Below, piece after piece: positions 23,801 through 37,169 of a DNA stretch of 64,000 nt. Source of the DNA: Lycocorax pyrrhopterus obiensis (taxonomy: Eukaryota > Chordata > Aves > Passeriformes > Paradisaeidae); the NCBI GenBank assembly GCA_014706295.1, contig JACSVZ010000002.1, positions 54,660,660-54,724,659 on the forward strand, in the 5' to 3' direction. The position numbers and the translations under genes were made by a program. The notes below the pieces were generated by a model. It did not search any database. It saw only the letters and a list, made by a program, of their open reading frames with translations, and was not told where the DNA came from. Numbering within the stretch: the stretch's first letter is position 1; each line of letters opens with the position of its first letter.

Positions 23801-25260
23801 TACATCCCTAGGACAATTCCACTGGGAATGCACTGAAAGAAGGATGAGCAAAAAAAATCATGATTGCTTGATTTTACACACAACAATAAATTGTTATAAT
23901 GAAATACATGTTCTAATAGAAATTGCATACAGTTGAACAAACAACTATTTTTCGAGCATCTTCTAACTTTTGATGGATTTATCCTGTAAACTTAAAAGGG
24001 CTTCTTCTATGTTGCATTTATTTTAAATTAGAATGTCCATGAGAGGAGCTGTTCTGGACTAGCCATTGAAAAATAACTTATTCTGCACCAGCTATGTTAC
24101 CTAGTTTTCCCACATGGACTAGGATAAATTTTATGTATTTGTAATGTAAAACCTCTTATTTGTCTTCCTCCTACAAGCATGTCTACATGAGAAAATTTAC
24201 TACTGACAGAGCAATAGCAGTATATTTATATCACTATAATTATATCTGTATCTATATGCAGATATTTTCATTCCAGAATAAAAGTATTCCCACTGGGAGT
24301 TATATCAGCGTAATTTTACCACTATAGCTCTACTAGTAATTTCCCCATGTAAAAGATCTCTGAAATAAACTAACCAAGATTTTTTCACATCTCTCCTTGC
24401 ATGACAGTTTCTCCAAGCCCTTCATAAGCTTGTATCAGTTGCATATTTTACATTACCAATATGGCATAAGCTATAGTGTTTGTTTACTTAGAATACGTAC
24501 ATGGAGTATCATAGAACAAGATCATCCAAATCACTTGGATTTTTGCAGATGTGCAAAAATTGTTAATGCTTCTTATGTATACTGTCAACCCGTGGTTTTT
24601 ACTATGTGAAGACCAAGTTAACGCTGAAAAGGTAAATAGCAAAGACTGAACAGTGAGAGCTGGAAGAAAGGGCTGTTCAGGTCAGCTGTTATAATCCTAA
24701 CACTGGAACTCAGTTATTTCACTGCAGTGCGCTTCTCTCTTCTCCCCTACATGTTCCAGTTCATTCTTGTTTAAATGTTGCAAGCTTTTTCTGGCAAGAA
24801 AAGTCTCTCACTCTAGATTTGTGTAGTATTAGGGTTTGTAAAATGGTTAGCTGTATCAACCAAGCAAACAAACAAGCAGCTTAACCAAAAGTAGGAGTAC
24901 CTGTTTGCCCACCAAATTCTGAGAAATGTAATTCATTATATTGACTGATTCAAAAATGTCTAATTTCCAAAAAATGTAAACTACATTTCAGCTGTAACAA
25001 TTGCCCTCATGAGTCAATTAATGGCTGCTTCCATTTTTATGACCATTTTCAGTATTGATTAAAATTTCTAAAGGCATGTTTACCTTAAGCCCCATCCATG
25101 ACAGCACTTAGTAATTCTCACTGATGAGAGTCAGTCTGTTTAGCAATATACAGTCTACCATATACAAAAAAACAAAAGGAGGGAGAGCAGATTGGGAAAC
25201 TCAGCAGTGAGGAGAACAAACAGAGGGGAGAATTAAGGAGAGCCAGGGAGCAATACTTAC

Positions 25261-25429
25261 TGCTGACTAACTGGCCAACACTCAAAGCTGAAGAGGAGGA
25301 GGATGAGGAGGAAGAAGAGGAAGCCTGACGCACTGGGCTTTGAGACATAGATGCTTGACTGTGAGCCAAATGCAGGAGATTGGATTGTGAGGCTGCTTGT
25401 CCCACTTGCGTCTGGGAGGGCTGATGGAG
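25261..25429 (-). CDS. POU6F2: POU6F2 exon: Gln/Ser-rich linker with poly-Ser run
   Basis: A 169-nt exon (acceptor ACATATAG|CTC, donor CAGCA|GTAAG), phase 0 at its start and leaving one base of the next Asn codon. It encodes LHQPSQTQVGQAASQ, NLLHLAHSQASMSQSPVRQ, a run of 11 serines and ALSVGQLVS (residues 70-125). This is low-complexity, probably disordered sequence between the activation region and the POU domain. It matches POU6F2 closely. The serines use mixed TCC, TCT and TCA codons, so the run is not a pure triplet repeat. The open frame continues into intron at both ends, and the splice sites and family match set the exon limits. Confidence 0.95.
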
Positions 25430-27429
25430 CTATATGTTAAAATGTAAAAATAGGTATTTAGAAAGTGAAGCAGTAATAGAAATCTTGCAATGCACCGTCT
25501 CACCCATCTACTTCTGGGGAACAAATCACATGGGAGCATTAAACACCATGGGCTTTGTTCAGGTGACAGTGTAACAGCATGAGAAATCTGAGCTGTTTTA
25601 AATATTGTCTTTCCAGTTTTACTCAGTTTAACTGGATACTTAATCTAATTAGAAGCTAAATACTTTTTTTGAAACGGGTGATAAGAGGCCTATGACATTC
25701 ACAGCAGGATTCTAATTTATTAAATACATATCCTTACCTGTTTTCTGACTCATGAAACCAGGCTTTTATTCCCTACATGGATTCTCATAGAAATCAGGAT
25801 TGTTTCACAGAGGTCATTTCATACTGCAGGACCAGGGCCAAGAAGAGTGGGAATGGGGAAAAGGACATAAACCGAGCCAAAATTCCTTTCCTACAGGAAG
25901 CAATGATTTGTTTTATGACATCAGATCTAGCAAACAAACAAAAATCATGGAAATGGATAAGTCGTCTGTGACTAAAACACACAGGGAAACTTCTGAGCCC
26001 CATTCACATCAGGATTGTACCCAGTAAGACACGTCTAAAAAGTCTAGTGAGTATGGTAGATGCAAATGAGACACTGTGATACACGAATCTGACTTTCTAA
26101 ATTTTTTTTAAACAAATACTACAAGAGTGTATTCTTTGTTCACTAGGGGAATGGAAAGCACCATGAATCCATTCTGCCTATGGTATGATTTCATGTGGGG
26201 TTGAAATCTAGGAACATTCTCTGGTACTGATTTTCACATAAAACTCCCAGAAAATTCGAAGGGCAGTCTCTCTACAGAATGAAGGCTCACAATGGACTTC
26301 ACAGTTTTGAATTGGGTTCTAGTAGTCCAGTACAGCCTTTTCAGAGCATAAGAATACAGTAATACAGTACTGATACACTCTGGTGACTGCTGCTTATTAT
26401 ACCTTTATTTTATGTTGATTCTTGATATTGATCAAAAAAGATAGTAAAAATATTCTAAAAAGGCTTCACCTCACCGCAGCTGTTATCTGCATCTTCTACA
26501 AGGGGAAAAGATAAAGGCCTATTTGGCCTTGCTTGAAGTCAGTAATTAAAATCTATTTCTTGAATGCTAAAGAGTATGAGTTTTTGTCTTTTGATATCTA
26601 ACTGAAAAAACAACTTTAGAAAAGGAGCTACATTCATCAGTAACACTCAAATTATATGTATTATCCTCCCAGCACACATAGAAATGTCTGGTGCTAAGTA
26701 GACAACAAATTGTATGACACTGTAGGTAAAGGTATCTGTTCACATTCAAGATGACACTTTCTGTGGAATATGTATGAACTATTTTAATGACCATATTCCT
26801 TTTAGAGCCTGTTTAAGAATGGAAAAAATTTCAGCTTCTTTTTCTACCTTCTACATGGCACAATAGAACAGAAAATGAAGGAAGAAACTTTAATTTAACC
26901 TTTAATAATAATGATAATTATTTATCTGACCACTTTTAGTGTATTCTGACTTCCTTGTGGATTAATAAAAAAAAGCATCTTTTTATATCAAGGATTTTTT
27001 TTATCAAGTACATTTGAAAAAATGCAACATGCCACTTTATCAAGGGGATAACAGTCAAGAAGCTGATTAAAAGGCTTCCAGTTTTCAGACTCATGCAAGC
27101 AGTGAGAATCTTTAAAAAAATTCTCCAAGGGCTGGATTTTATCGACAGAGAATTCCCAACCCAGAATGTCTACTTTTATAATATCTTCTCCTAGGGAAAC
27201 ATCCCACTATGATGGCTGGCCTCTTCTGAGCACTGCAGAAGTGGACTGCCTGCCCATCCATTATACCCACATCACATCCAGACTGCAGCTTTCGGAAACA
27301 GGCAGGTGTTTGGGGTCTGGGTCTGTTTTCTGAGGAAATCTCTGGCAAAACTAAAGAGTTCAGCACAGGCAAGGGAAGATAAGTACTGTATTTAGATGAG
27401 TTAGATGCTTTCACCCTATGTGGAACAGT

Positions 27430-28630
27430 CTAAGAGATGTTAGTGCTTATCTGTGAGGATGGAGGAGTAAATACAGCAGCTATCTTTAAAGAGAAAGATC
27501 TGCAAAATTATAGTCCAGTCAACTGAACTTCAACCGTGGAAAAGTACTGAAGAAAATAATCAAACAATTTGTAAGCACCCGCAAGAAAACAAGGTAGCGA
27601 CAGACAACATGGATTGTTAGGAACAAACTGTGTCAAACCAATCTGATCTCCCTCTAAGACAGGGTAATTGGCCTTGCGGACAGGGAAAAAGCAGTAGGTG
27701 GTTTGACTTTACAAGTGTCTCGACACTCCCTCATGTGACATTCTTTATAACCTAAGGAAGCATAGTTTAGGTGAAATTGCTGCAGAATGAATGCCAAAGT
27801 ATTTGGAAAACAAAACTGAGGATGAGATATCTGTGGAAACAGAAGTGTGCATGCATGGTGCTTCACGGAAGTCTGTCCTCATTCTGCACTACTCAATATT
27901 TTCTTAAAGACCTGGATGATCGAGCAGAGAATATCTTTACTAAATTTACATGCTGATGACATGCTGGGAGGAAATTTTGACAGGCTGGACTACAGGATTA
28001 GGAATCAAAATGCTTCTGTGCATTTGAACATACTGGCTGCAATCCTGTGGTGTTGCAAAAGTGAAGTAAAGGCAGTTTCCATACCAAGCCATTTGAGTGG
28101 GAGTGATGTCTGCAGTGCATGTGAAGTGCGTCTTCTTTTCTACTGAGGCCTGGAAAGACCTCTGCAGAGGGGGATGCCATGTCCGCAGCTAGGTTCCAGA
28201 CTTCAGAAAAACCTGGACTAAGTAGAGTTAAATAATTAGAATGGCTGAAGGCCTGGAAGTTAACTGAGGCTTATGGAGACAACTGTAATGAACCAGTCAT
28301 GTTTAATCTAAAGGAGGGAAGACCAAGAGGCATGTGATGCCTGCTTTGAATACAGGCATAGCTAATGAAAAAAGGAGATAATTATTTTATCTTACATTTT
28401 ATAATGGAGAGAATGAGGCCTAGTTATCTGGAAGGTTCAAATTAGATGTTGGGAAAAGCTATCTAACATGGCAGTGAAACACTGGCATAGATTACTGGTG
28501 GAATCTGTGGGTTTCTATGGCAGTGGTTAGAACCAAATTAGCTAAAAACTGGAATAGCTACTCCAACAGGTTAATCTGGATAATCTCTTGAACCTTGGCC
28601 TTCCACACATAATTTTTTTATGATTCTACA
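27430..28630 (+). mobile_element. Ancient CR1/L3-type LINE remnant
   Basis: Degenerate matches to the CR1 reverse-transcriptase coding region include GGAAAAGTACTGAAGAAAAT, ACAACATGGATTGTTAGGAA and CAAACCAATCTGATCTCC. These are followed by AAGACCTGGATGATCGAGCA and TACATGCTGATGACATGCTG. The 3' part (28240-28630) has the CR1 tail phrases GTTGGGAAAAGCTATC and GGATAATCTCTTGAACCTTG, then TTTATGATTCTA. Small indels and stops throughout indicate an older copy than 3840-5289. Confidence 0.75.
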
Positions 28631-30029
28631 CCATTTCCCACCAGTATTTCTCAGGGAGATAGCAAATCCAATATTTTCCAGCTATGTTACACATACAGTC
28701 ACTGAACAGTTCAGCTACTGAGCACGTGCACAATAAATCTGAAGCCTCCAGGAAGCTCTAGAATGAGAGGGCACTCTGCATTTTTCAGCTCTGCATGCAA
28801 GGCATGCACTCAGTCAGAGTCACTATGTAGCACATGCACAATATGATGGTTGGATCTAGGAAGTGTTTGAGTCTCTGCACATGTTTTGCACAATGCATGT
28901 ATTTTAAAAATAACTGGAATACCCAGAAGCTTGGAAACTTTGTTGTTGAAATATTTAAACAAATATAAGAAATTCTCAAAATTTTGCTGGGCGAAACGAA
29001 TATGGCTAGTGAAGTTTGGATTCACAGTAGCCCTAGGTGTAACAGCAATATATAAGGGATATTTACAGGTTGGTTTCTAACTCGCTGCTTGTGAGGGAGA
29101 ACCGAGCAATGGGGTTGAAGAGGCAGAAGAATCACCTTAAGGCCTGACCAGAGACTGAGGGAGGATTCCATCTTTAACTCCCTACATAATTTCCAGCACC
29201 ACCTCTGCTTTACAGACATGATGGTTGAGCTGTAAATGTCCTGCTTAAAAGACAATGATAGTTATCTGTGGCATGAAATTGCATTAAAATACTCTCTCTT
29301 TTCATCCACTATAATTTCCACTCCAGAAATAGCCTTAAGAAGAGGCAACGATTAGATTATGAATTAGATTCTAGATGACAGAATCAATTTGAACTTGCAA
29401 TAGCAGACTTTTCTCAATTTTGGACACGTATATATGATATGAATTATATTTATGACTGTTGTGCATTTTCCACCCAAAGACAGAAGGAGGCACAGAAATT
29501 ACAGAAGCAGTTGCTGTAAGTGCCATTCTGTGTAGGTGGATATAGTAGACATGCCAGAATGATGACTCTATGCAACAGTGATCAGTATCTGGCAGCAATA
29601 CATGTATGCACGCTGCAGCTAGAGGAATGAAGCGAACATGAGAAGTGGAAAGTGCATCATAATACTTTATAAGAATAAACTGAAAACTGCAAAGGGCCTT
29701 ATTCATATTTCTTTTGCATGAGATTTACATGTTGCTGTCAATAGTGAAGGTAGTATTGACTGATAATTGCAGAGGTAAAGAATGAATTAGGTCTGCAAGA
29801 CTGAATTTTCTTCTTAAATTATGGATATTCCTATGACTGGGATGGTTGACCGGAGTTCTGTATTAAAGGCCTTATGAGATCAGAGATGTTGTTCTCTGCA
29901 TCCAGAAAGCTGCATGTTTGTGATAGTGTAACAAGGTATTTTGCATAAAATAGGGAAGAGAAAGAAACTAAGTGGAAATCTAGAAAACTTTTGACAGAAT
30001 ATTGCCCTGTGTCATAACAGAGATGCTAC

Positions 30030-30345
30030 TTCATTTTACAGAGAGTCTGGACAAACAGCAAGGGCAAAATATGGACTTAATGGAAAGGAGAAGAAAATAA
30101 TGAGCTTAAATTGCAGTAAGGGAAGCTAGGGTCAGGCATCAGGAAGACCTTTTGAATGCTAAGGAAAGGGGCCTAGGCTGCCTAGGGATGTCAGGGAACC
30201 TCCATCACGGAAGATTTTTAAGAACAAGCTAGACAAACATCTGTCAAGAATGATACAGGGACAGCTGATCCTGCCTAGGGGGAGGAGATGGACTACATGA
30301 CCTCTTCAGGTCCTTTCCAGTCCTATTTTTCTATGATTCAGTGAA
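30030..30345 (+). mobile_element. CR1 3'-end fragment (older subfamily)
   Basis: Typical tail sequence reads GGGATGTCAGGGAACCTCCA, ATTTTTAAGAACAAGCTAGA, CATGACCTCTTCAGGTCC and TTTCCAGTCCTATTTTTCTA, ending in TTCTATGATTCAGTG. The 5' limit is uncertain. Confidence 0.85.
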
Positions 30346-31457
30346 AAGGAAATCTGAGAAATGAGGAAACACAACAAATTAGAGAAGACAGAGGTGAAAA
30401 AGACAAGTATAACAAAAAGGGCAGAAGAGATGAAACTAAGAGGAACGGTACAAAGAGCAAGAAATACATTTTAAGCAATGACCTTTATGTTATAAATAAA
30501 GATTTTCAATTTTTTCTGATGTCAGCTAGTTCATCCTGGGAAATATGGACATTAACTCTAGTAAAGACTAAAGTCCATGGAAGGTCTGAAAAACAAATAT
30601 CTTGATATAAAAAGACTTTGAAATTCCATGATAATGCCTTGCAGTAGTAGTAGTTTAAGTGTTTCATTCTTCTATTTTTCCTGCGAATGGAGTCCTCTGC
30701 TCTATATACATTTCCTAAAATGTTTCCTAGAATACATTTGATTTTGAGAAAGAGTAATGGTGTGCTGAGGACACTGCAGGATTCAAGAGCACCATGGCAG
30801 ATGAAGTCCGTTTTCAAACCTACTCATACTGCACAAGCAGGCATGGGCTTCGAAGAGGTTTCCTTAAATCTTCTAACAAACGGAAAGAACAAGTTAATAC
30901 ACATATCCCCATCCTTCATGCCAAATCCCTTTCACAGTCACCTCTGCCAGAGTATTTCACGAATACTGCATCCCATCACCCTAATATAGATTACTCAAAT
31001 AAATTCAAGGAAGTGCATATATGAATCTGAATATGAAAGGTATTTGATACTTAATAAGCATCCTCTTTCTCAGTATAGTGCAATATAGTATAGTACATAT
31101 AGTATAAAATGTGTCTATACACACTGCTTAGACTGACAGAATAGGTACATTTGGAAACTAATATAAAAGGTCCTTAGATTCACACTGGCTGTGCACATAC
31201 TCCACCCAAAATGAAGACTGTGCTGTGGGCATAACTGGGGGCAGGACTTTGACAGCATCTGCTGAAGTTCTTTCAAAGCCTTTCTATTGAACCACAACTA
31301 CTTTCAAAGCACACTATAGTTGAAGGTCTTTCAGCTTGCTAAATAAGGTTGAGAATATAGCTGGACGTATGTAAAAGATATAATTTTATATGCAAGTCAG
31401 GTGCAGAAGTAATTTTTTTACCCCCATCAGGAAAGATATAATGTCAATATAAAAACA

Positions 31458-31560
31458 ATATTATTGACAATACATTAATCACTAATTATAAATTATTTAT
31501 CAATTAATAATGTTAATTAATAATGTAAATATTACAATAGTATTATAGTAACAGTTTTAA
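31458..31560. repeat. AT-rich low-complexity tract
   Basis: Nearly pure A/T with repeated TTAATTAATAATGT-like units (for example ATTAATAATGTTAATTAATA). No function is apparent. Confidence 0.7.
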
Positions 31561-33489
31561 ATGTATAAGTGCATAATATTCCTCATATTCCTACAGTGAA
31601 CAGAAATTTACGCTTTCTATGCCTCAATTGCTTAGAATGACACAGGTAATGTAGTGACATCTTCCTATTCCCAAAGGTTTGGTGCAGTTATATGAACTTT
31701 TTTTGAGATATCCTTCTCCTACAAGTGCTGATGCCACAAAGAAAACTGGTCAGGAAGAGACAGAAGTTACAAGTCAAGTGTTGTGCTGTGGCATGGAAAG
31801 TCTGATGTAGTCCCTTGTACTAGTAAATTCTCTAGTAATCTTGACTTTCAAAAATCTAGTAATTTATCCATAGATGAAATAGAATTATGCAGTGATGATG
31901 ATAAAGGAAAAGAGAAAGAAGCAAGAAAAATTGTCACCCTCATCACTGAAAATCATATAAAAAGCAAAAGAAAAACAAAGTCAGATTGAGACAACACAGT
32001 TTAGTGACTAGATTGAAACACAGAGAAAGAAGAGTGCATTTCTCATAAAGCAGGACAGCATCAAAGCTGTAGGAGTACTGGAGAGAGGAAATGATTGAGA
32101 GCTGGTTAGATTTTAATGGGAGAGAATAACAAGGGAGTTGTGATAACAAGATGGTAGGGTGTTTGTGGCAGGTTGAGATTGCAGAAAGAGAACATCTAAC
32201 ATGAAATTTGGCAAGCAGACGTACAAGAATCACCACAGACCCATCTGAGAGCTATGTCTTTTCAACAGTTAATCTGGAGCATGATAGCCAATGACAACAA
32301 AGATGGGGAACAGAAAATGTAGTAAAATGCTGCCTAGTAGCTCATTTTACTGTGTTAGAATTGGCAGAAGCCCAAAGCTAGTCGTGCTCTACGACACGAT
32401 GAAGTATGAAAAGTTCTGGCAGGCATTGCAGATAAAACAAGACTAAGGACAACTGGGACTACAGTCCTGATTTAATGAAGCTAGTATGTAGAAAGAAAGA
32501 GCCAGAAAAGAGTGAGAAGGGAACCTGCTTTATGAGATACACCAGAGAACAACAGAATGTCCAGAAGTAGCTTCTGTACGGACAAGAAAATAGTTATGAA
32601 AACACCAATTATTAGGAAAGCTGTTTAGGGAGTTCATAAAGAAGAATGTGTTTGAACCCCAGTTATCACTGGCAGCTGGATTCTTCTTAGTCAATTTTGC
32701 TCACCTTAGAACAAATTGACAATTCTAAAATAGCTATCCTAGCCCTCTCTCATGTCAATGGAAACGGTAGATATGTTAAGATACCTATTAGAGATCAACC
32801 TATCCAAAAATTTTTCTATTTTGACATCTTGAGTTTTCCACTGGACACGCCTATGTGTCCTTGTCTATGTCTATACAGGAAATCCAGTTAACTAGCTCCT
32901 CTGTGATACCAGATACTTAACTCCTCTATGACTAATTTAAGCAAGGTGAACTCTTTCCCAGATTTCATAAGACTGCAGTTCATGGCTCAAGTTCTTCTGT
33001 CAGCTGTGCTGGTGTTAAGGTTGTGTTGTTAGTGATATGAAAGAACACCTTGAAACAAATTTTTCAAATCTGATTGTAAATGACAATGCTAACAAGTTTT
33101 TACAACAAATTCATCTGTTCTCAAAAACAATGTGCCTTTAGCCATGCAACCTACATTTTGACAAAATTCCTCTTGAGAGGCATGGAGGAAGTGCAGAAGT
33201 TAAAGTCACAAGGTACTCTTCTATTATGGAACAGAAAGAGCTTATAAAGCAAGAAACACAAAATTAGAGAACAATTTTATTATTTCTTTTTCAAGAAAAG
33301 AGACTACAGGTAGAGAACAAAGGATTTATACCAAATTTTTGACTGATTTTAGCAACCAGCAAGGAAATAGGGTGAATAATGGAAAAGTGGAATCTGCAGA
33401 AAGAACACATGAATTTCTTCAGTTAGTACAGAATAGCATTAAAAACTTACAAATCCTGTTTAGAACATGCCAGGGGAGCATTATGAGAG

Positions 33490-33800
33490 GTAGTAGATCA
33501 GTGCAAAGTGATTCACATCAAAAGGAATCATTTTAGTGACACACATGATAATAATCAGGGAAGCAAAGATGTATTATGCTGGATACATCTGCTTATTAAG
33601 AAAACTGTTCAATGAACAGAGATAGAAAAAAGCAGGACGTTGGCTGTATTGAGATAAAGAAAGAAAATAATGCTGAAAATATTATAATGTTATGTAAAAC
33701 AGGGACGCATCCTCACTATGACCATGGCATTCAGTTCTGATCAAAAAATCTTGAAGAGATTAGTGTGGAAATGGCTGGGAGATGAATGGCAAAAGTTATT
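33490..33800 (+). mobile_element. Old CR1 LINE fragment, ORF2 3' region
   Basis: The stretch containing AGTGCAAAGTGATTCACATC, GAAAATATTATAATGTTATG and CATTCAGTTCTGATCAAAAA resembles the CR1 ORF2 end. In that region the family encodes an N-x-E-N-I-M-x-L-x-K type segment and a 'C-x-Q-F-W' motif. Divergence is high and the ends are uncertain. Similarity may start earlier, near 33320. Confidence 0.6.
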
Positions 33801-36800
33801 AAAGGCAAAGAAAAACTTGTGTATGAACAGAGATAAAATGGACACAGACAAAAACAGGAGTGCAAACAGCTGCCTGCTTTAGAAAGCCACTGCAATTTCT
33901 GGGAGAATTCTTGGTGTGTGCACATATGCTGCTTAGATTAGCAAAATCTTGGAAAATAGTAAAATACCTGAAGTTTTACCTACTTGGTGTAATTTGAAGA
34001 GGAATAATGCCTAGTGTGGGTAGTTTAAAGAACACAAAAACCCCATCTATTTATACTTAAATACAGGAAGAACAGGACTACATCAGACTCACTTGTGTAC
34101 ATTGCAAAGAGCAGAAAAAGAAACACTGCGTTACACTATGTGTAAGTATTTCATGAACTCATTTCCATGAGGAGACATTGAGGTTTTAGTCTGCCAAATC
34201 TGAAAAAGTTGTATGAATAAATAACGCATGTAGTCTATGTAAGTAAAGCTGACTAAAAACAATATCTGAGGCATTTAAGTCTTCAGTCATCAGGGAAAAA
34301 GTAAGCACTCTCATGCATTACTTAGCAACTGGAACAGTTTACAAAGGTTCAATTATTGTGACTCAGCTAACAAGCAGCAGCTCTCTGTCGTTGCTTGTAA
34401 TCACCTCTTTTACTCCTGAAGTACTTAGTTTCCAAGGAAGTGACAAGTTGAAAGTCAAACTAGGATTATCTGTAACTGGAACATTTTTGCTACATTATTT
34501 ATTTCCTGCATTTATTTCTTCATGTCATGCTAAAAACTTTCCCCAAACTTGTGTTGTAATCTTTCCCCCTGCTGAAGCTTCTTTCATCAAGTTATAAGAC
34601 ACCAAATGCTGTGTGACACTATTTTAAAAAAACATTTTGAATTCCTGCTGAGCCCTCTGATTTGAAGCACTCACTCATTTCTGTTGAAAATTATATTTTA
34701 AACCTTATGACTTAATATGCTATCATTAGCCAAATGCTACAGTTAGTCTAAGTCTCTACCCAGGCAATAAAATAAACCCAGGATCTCCTTAAACTTCGAG
34801 CAAATCTTCTCACTTTTCAAATGATACAACAGTTTGTGTAGTACTAGCTCAATTGTTTTTCACTGTCTATCAGCATTATTCCGATGAAGAATCTAGGTCT
34901 CCTATATCTTTAGTACTCCCACTGAAATTCATGGCAAAATTTTCTCTGACTTCTTTCAGTAAAACCAGAAAAGCCACTAGAGGGAGCACAAATACATAGA
35001 AATAATTTTCTGTGGTTCCTATAAAAATGATAACCTGTACTATTTTTTCATATAGTATTTGCACTACATTTTTCCCCTCCCCGACCAAAAATACTGTCTT
35101 GATTAAACTTTAAGAAAGGCTGATCCAAGGTAAGGAGACTGTCTTGTTTGGTGGCCCTTCTTGCAACCCCTGGGACCTCCGGATTCTGTGTAAGAAAGAG
35201 GCAGAAGCTGAACCCCGGGCAAAATAGTATTGGCAAAATAATGTTTTCTACCTCCATAGCACTGCTGGGCAGACCAGCTTAATGAGGTGCATCTTTGGCT
35301 CTTGGACGTAACCAGTTCTCTGCAGACTGGTATTTCTGCCAGCTGATCCCTGCACATGGGCACAGAGGTTGGGTGAACAAGTAAGATGTGGCTAAACAGT
35401 GCTTTCTGCCTTGCACCCCTGCTCATTCAGCAAGCTGCAGCTTTCAGAGTTTGTCCCTTTACGTGACCCCAGTGCCACGAGCTGTGCAGAAAATGTTACA
35501 CCTCTGTTCCCTCTCTGCCCACTGACACTACTGGCAGACATTGCCTGGAAGAGGTTGCTCTGAACTCAGAAGGTGAGTTGCTCTGCATGTGAGAATGTCT
35601 CAGGCAATAATACAGGTCCCTTATCATCCTCTTTACGCCTAAATTTCGTGAGTTTCAAATGGGATCTCAGGATTGCTATGATTTTTGAGTGCTTCCCCCA
35701 TAATGGAGGAAAAGGTCCAATCCAGGGGACTGGCACAAAAAATACCCCATCCCACACACCCCCAGGAAACCAAATGTAAACTGCTGAGTTTCATATACCA
35801 TTTCCTGTGGTGGAGAACATGGAGCCTGCCCTCAGATCCATTCAGCTTTGTTTGAAACCACATTTATGCAACCATTGCAAAAGCATTTGCCAGTAGTGCA
35901 AGTACACTCCCAATAAAGAAAATAAGAGTTGGATAAATGACAAGTGCTTTGGAAAATGCCTGTGCTAGATACCACAGAGGATAGGATGGGAAAAAAGCAG
36001 GTAACCAATGGCATGTGAAATGTTTTCAGAACAAACAAAAAAGTGAGCTTAGAGATCCATTGGTTCTCTACCTCCAAACTAGAAAAAAAAAAAAAAAAGA
36101 TAAAATCATTGGTTTCGAGTTCAGGTGGCCTGGGATTCTCAGCAGCATACAAGAAGCTGCTCCCTGTGCCTGGAGGTGTCAGCAGGAATGTCAAACAAAC
36201 ACTACCAGCAGTAGGAATGCTAAGCTGAATATTTAAGTGAGGGACATTTTTGTAAGTACCTCTTTGGTAATTACATTTGATGTATTTTGTGTCCTCAGTT
36301 TCCCCTCTTTCAGAGAAAAAAGGTGGGACTACAGTTCCTTGCTCTACAGATGCAGGCAAAACTAATGGATTTGGCTCTAGAGTAGTATAAGAAGAACTAC
36401 AGAAGTGTTTTTGGACCTCAGTGTGGTCACTGGATCCATCCTTAAGTCTGTCAGCTACCTGCTACCTTACACTGAGTAATAATTTCCCCAGAATACCTTC
36501 TGTCTACCCAATTATACACAACTATATCTGATTTTCCAGTGAGGAAATCTAATGAGATTTTCTATTTTTCCTTGTTTTCCTGCATGATCCAAATAATTTC
36601 AAGCCCCAGTTCACTAGGTGACCACTAAGGGACTGAACATAGGCCAGATGGGTCTCCTCTGGCTCATATTCCTATTGCATTTTCACTGCAGAAAACATCT
36701 CAGTTGGTCTTATATTGACCTTGAAAAGAAAAGAAAAGAAAAACTGGATAATCCTTGAATGTATAAATAAATTATGTAATATGAGATTATTAATTACTAC

Positions 36801-36962
36801 ATATATTGTATGCAGTAATACACTAGGCAGGACTGAGTAAATTTTTGTTACTAAAAATGGTAAAGAAGTGGGGGTTTTTAGAGAGGCCATGAGAGTGTCC
36901 GTGAGGAGCAGAAAATTTCTGTGTGTCTGTTTTGATAATCATTCAGGCTACAGACACTTTAC

Positions 36963-37169
36963 CTGCTGGCCTGGTTTGAGCGGCGATAGTGTTATTCCCT
37001 GGGTATTGATCACTGGGAGTATCTGGTTGCCGATGACAGTGGCGATGATCTGACCCTGGGCATTGGTCAATAACTGTGGAGTGATCGGCTGCACCTGAAG
37101 TCCCTGAGCTCCACCTGCCGCCTGGTTGGACGGGACTGGATTAGGCATCAGTGGGATTGTTCCAATAAT
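36963..37169 (-). CDS. POU6F2: POU6F2 exon: Gln/Ile-rich activation region
   Basis: A 207-nt exon of 69 codons, phase 0 at both ends (acceptor TTTCTTCCAG|ATT, donor CAGCAG|GTAAAG). It encodes IIGTIPLMPNPVPSNQAAGG, then GAQGLQVQPITPQLLTNAQG, then QIIATVIGNQILPVINTQG and ITLSPLKPGQQ. This Gln-, Ile- and Pro-rich block lies N-terminal to the POU domain in POU6F2 and is nearly collinear with the family sequence. It begins in the middle of the protein: the initiator Met, the N-terminal region and the polyglutamine segment must come from exons not seen here. Its 3' end joins in frame to the LHQPSQT exon. Confidence 0.95.

Larger units (their letters stand above)
16653..25260 (-). other. POU6F2: POU6F2 intron upstream of the POU-specific exon
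   Basis: An 8.6-kb GT-AG intron (donor GCA|GTAAGTATTG at 25260, acceptor CAACAG at 16653). It holds a nearly identical 185-bp direct duplication and purine-rich tracts. I find no exon or CR1 in it. The many short open frames are unsupported. Confidence 0.85.
25430..36962 (-). other. POU6F2: POU6F2 intron with several old CR1 fragments
   Basis: An 11.5-kb GT-AG intron (donor CAG|GTAAAG at 36962, acceptor ATATAG at 25430). It contains three old CR1 pieces (27430-28630, 30030-30345, 33490-33800) and an AT-rich tract near 31460-31560. A G+C-richer block at 35100-35560 and the 175-codon minus frame at 35832-36359 match nothing I know. Confidence 0.85.

Noticed and set aside
35832..36359. 175-codon minus-strand open frame
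   Set aside because: It spans an A/T homopolymer giving a poly-Phe run, has no recognisable domain or conserved motif, and lies inside an intron.
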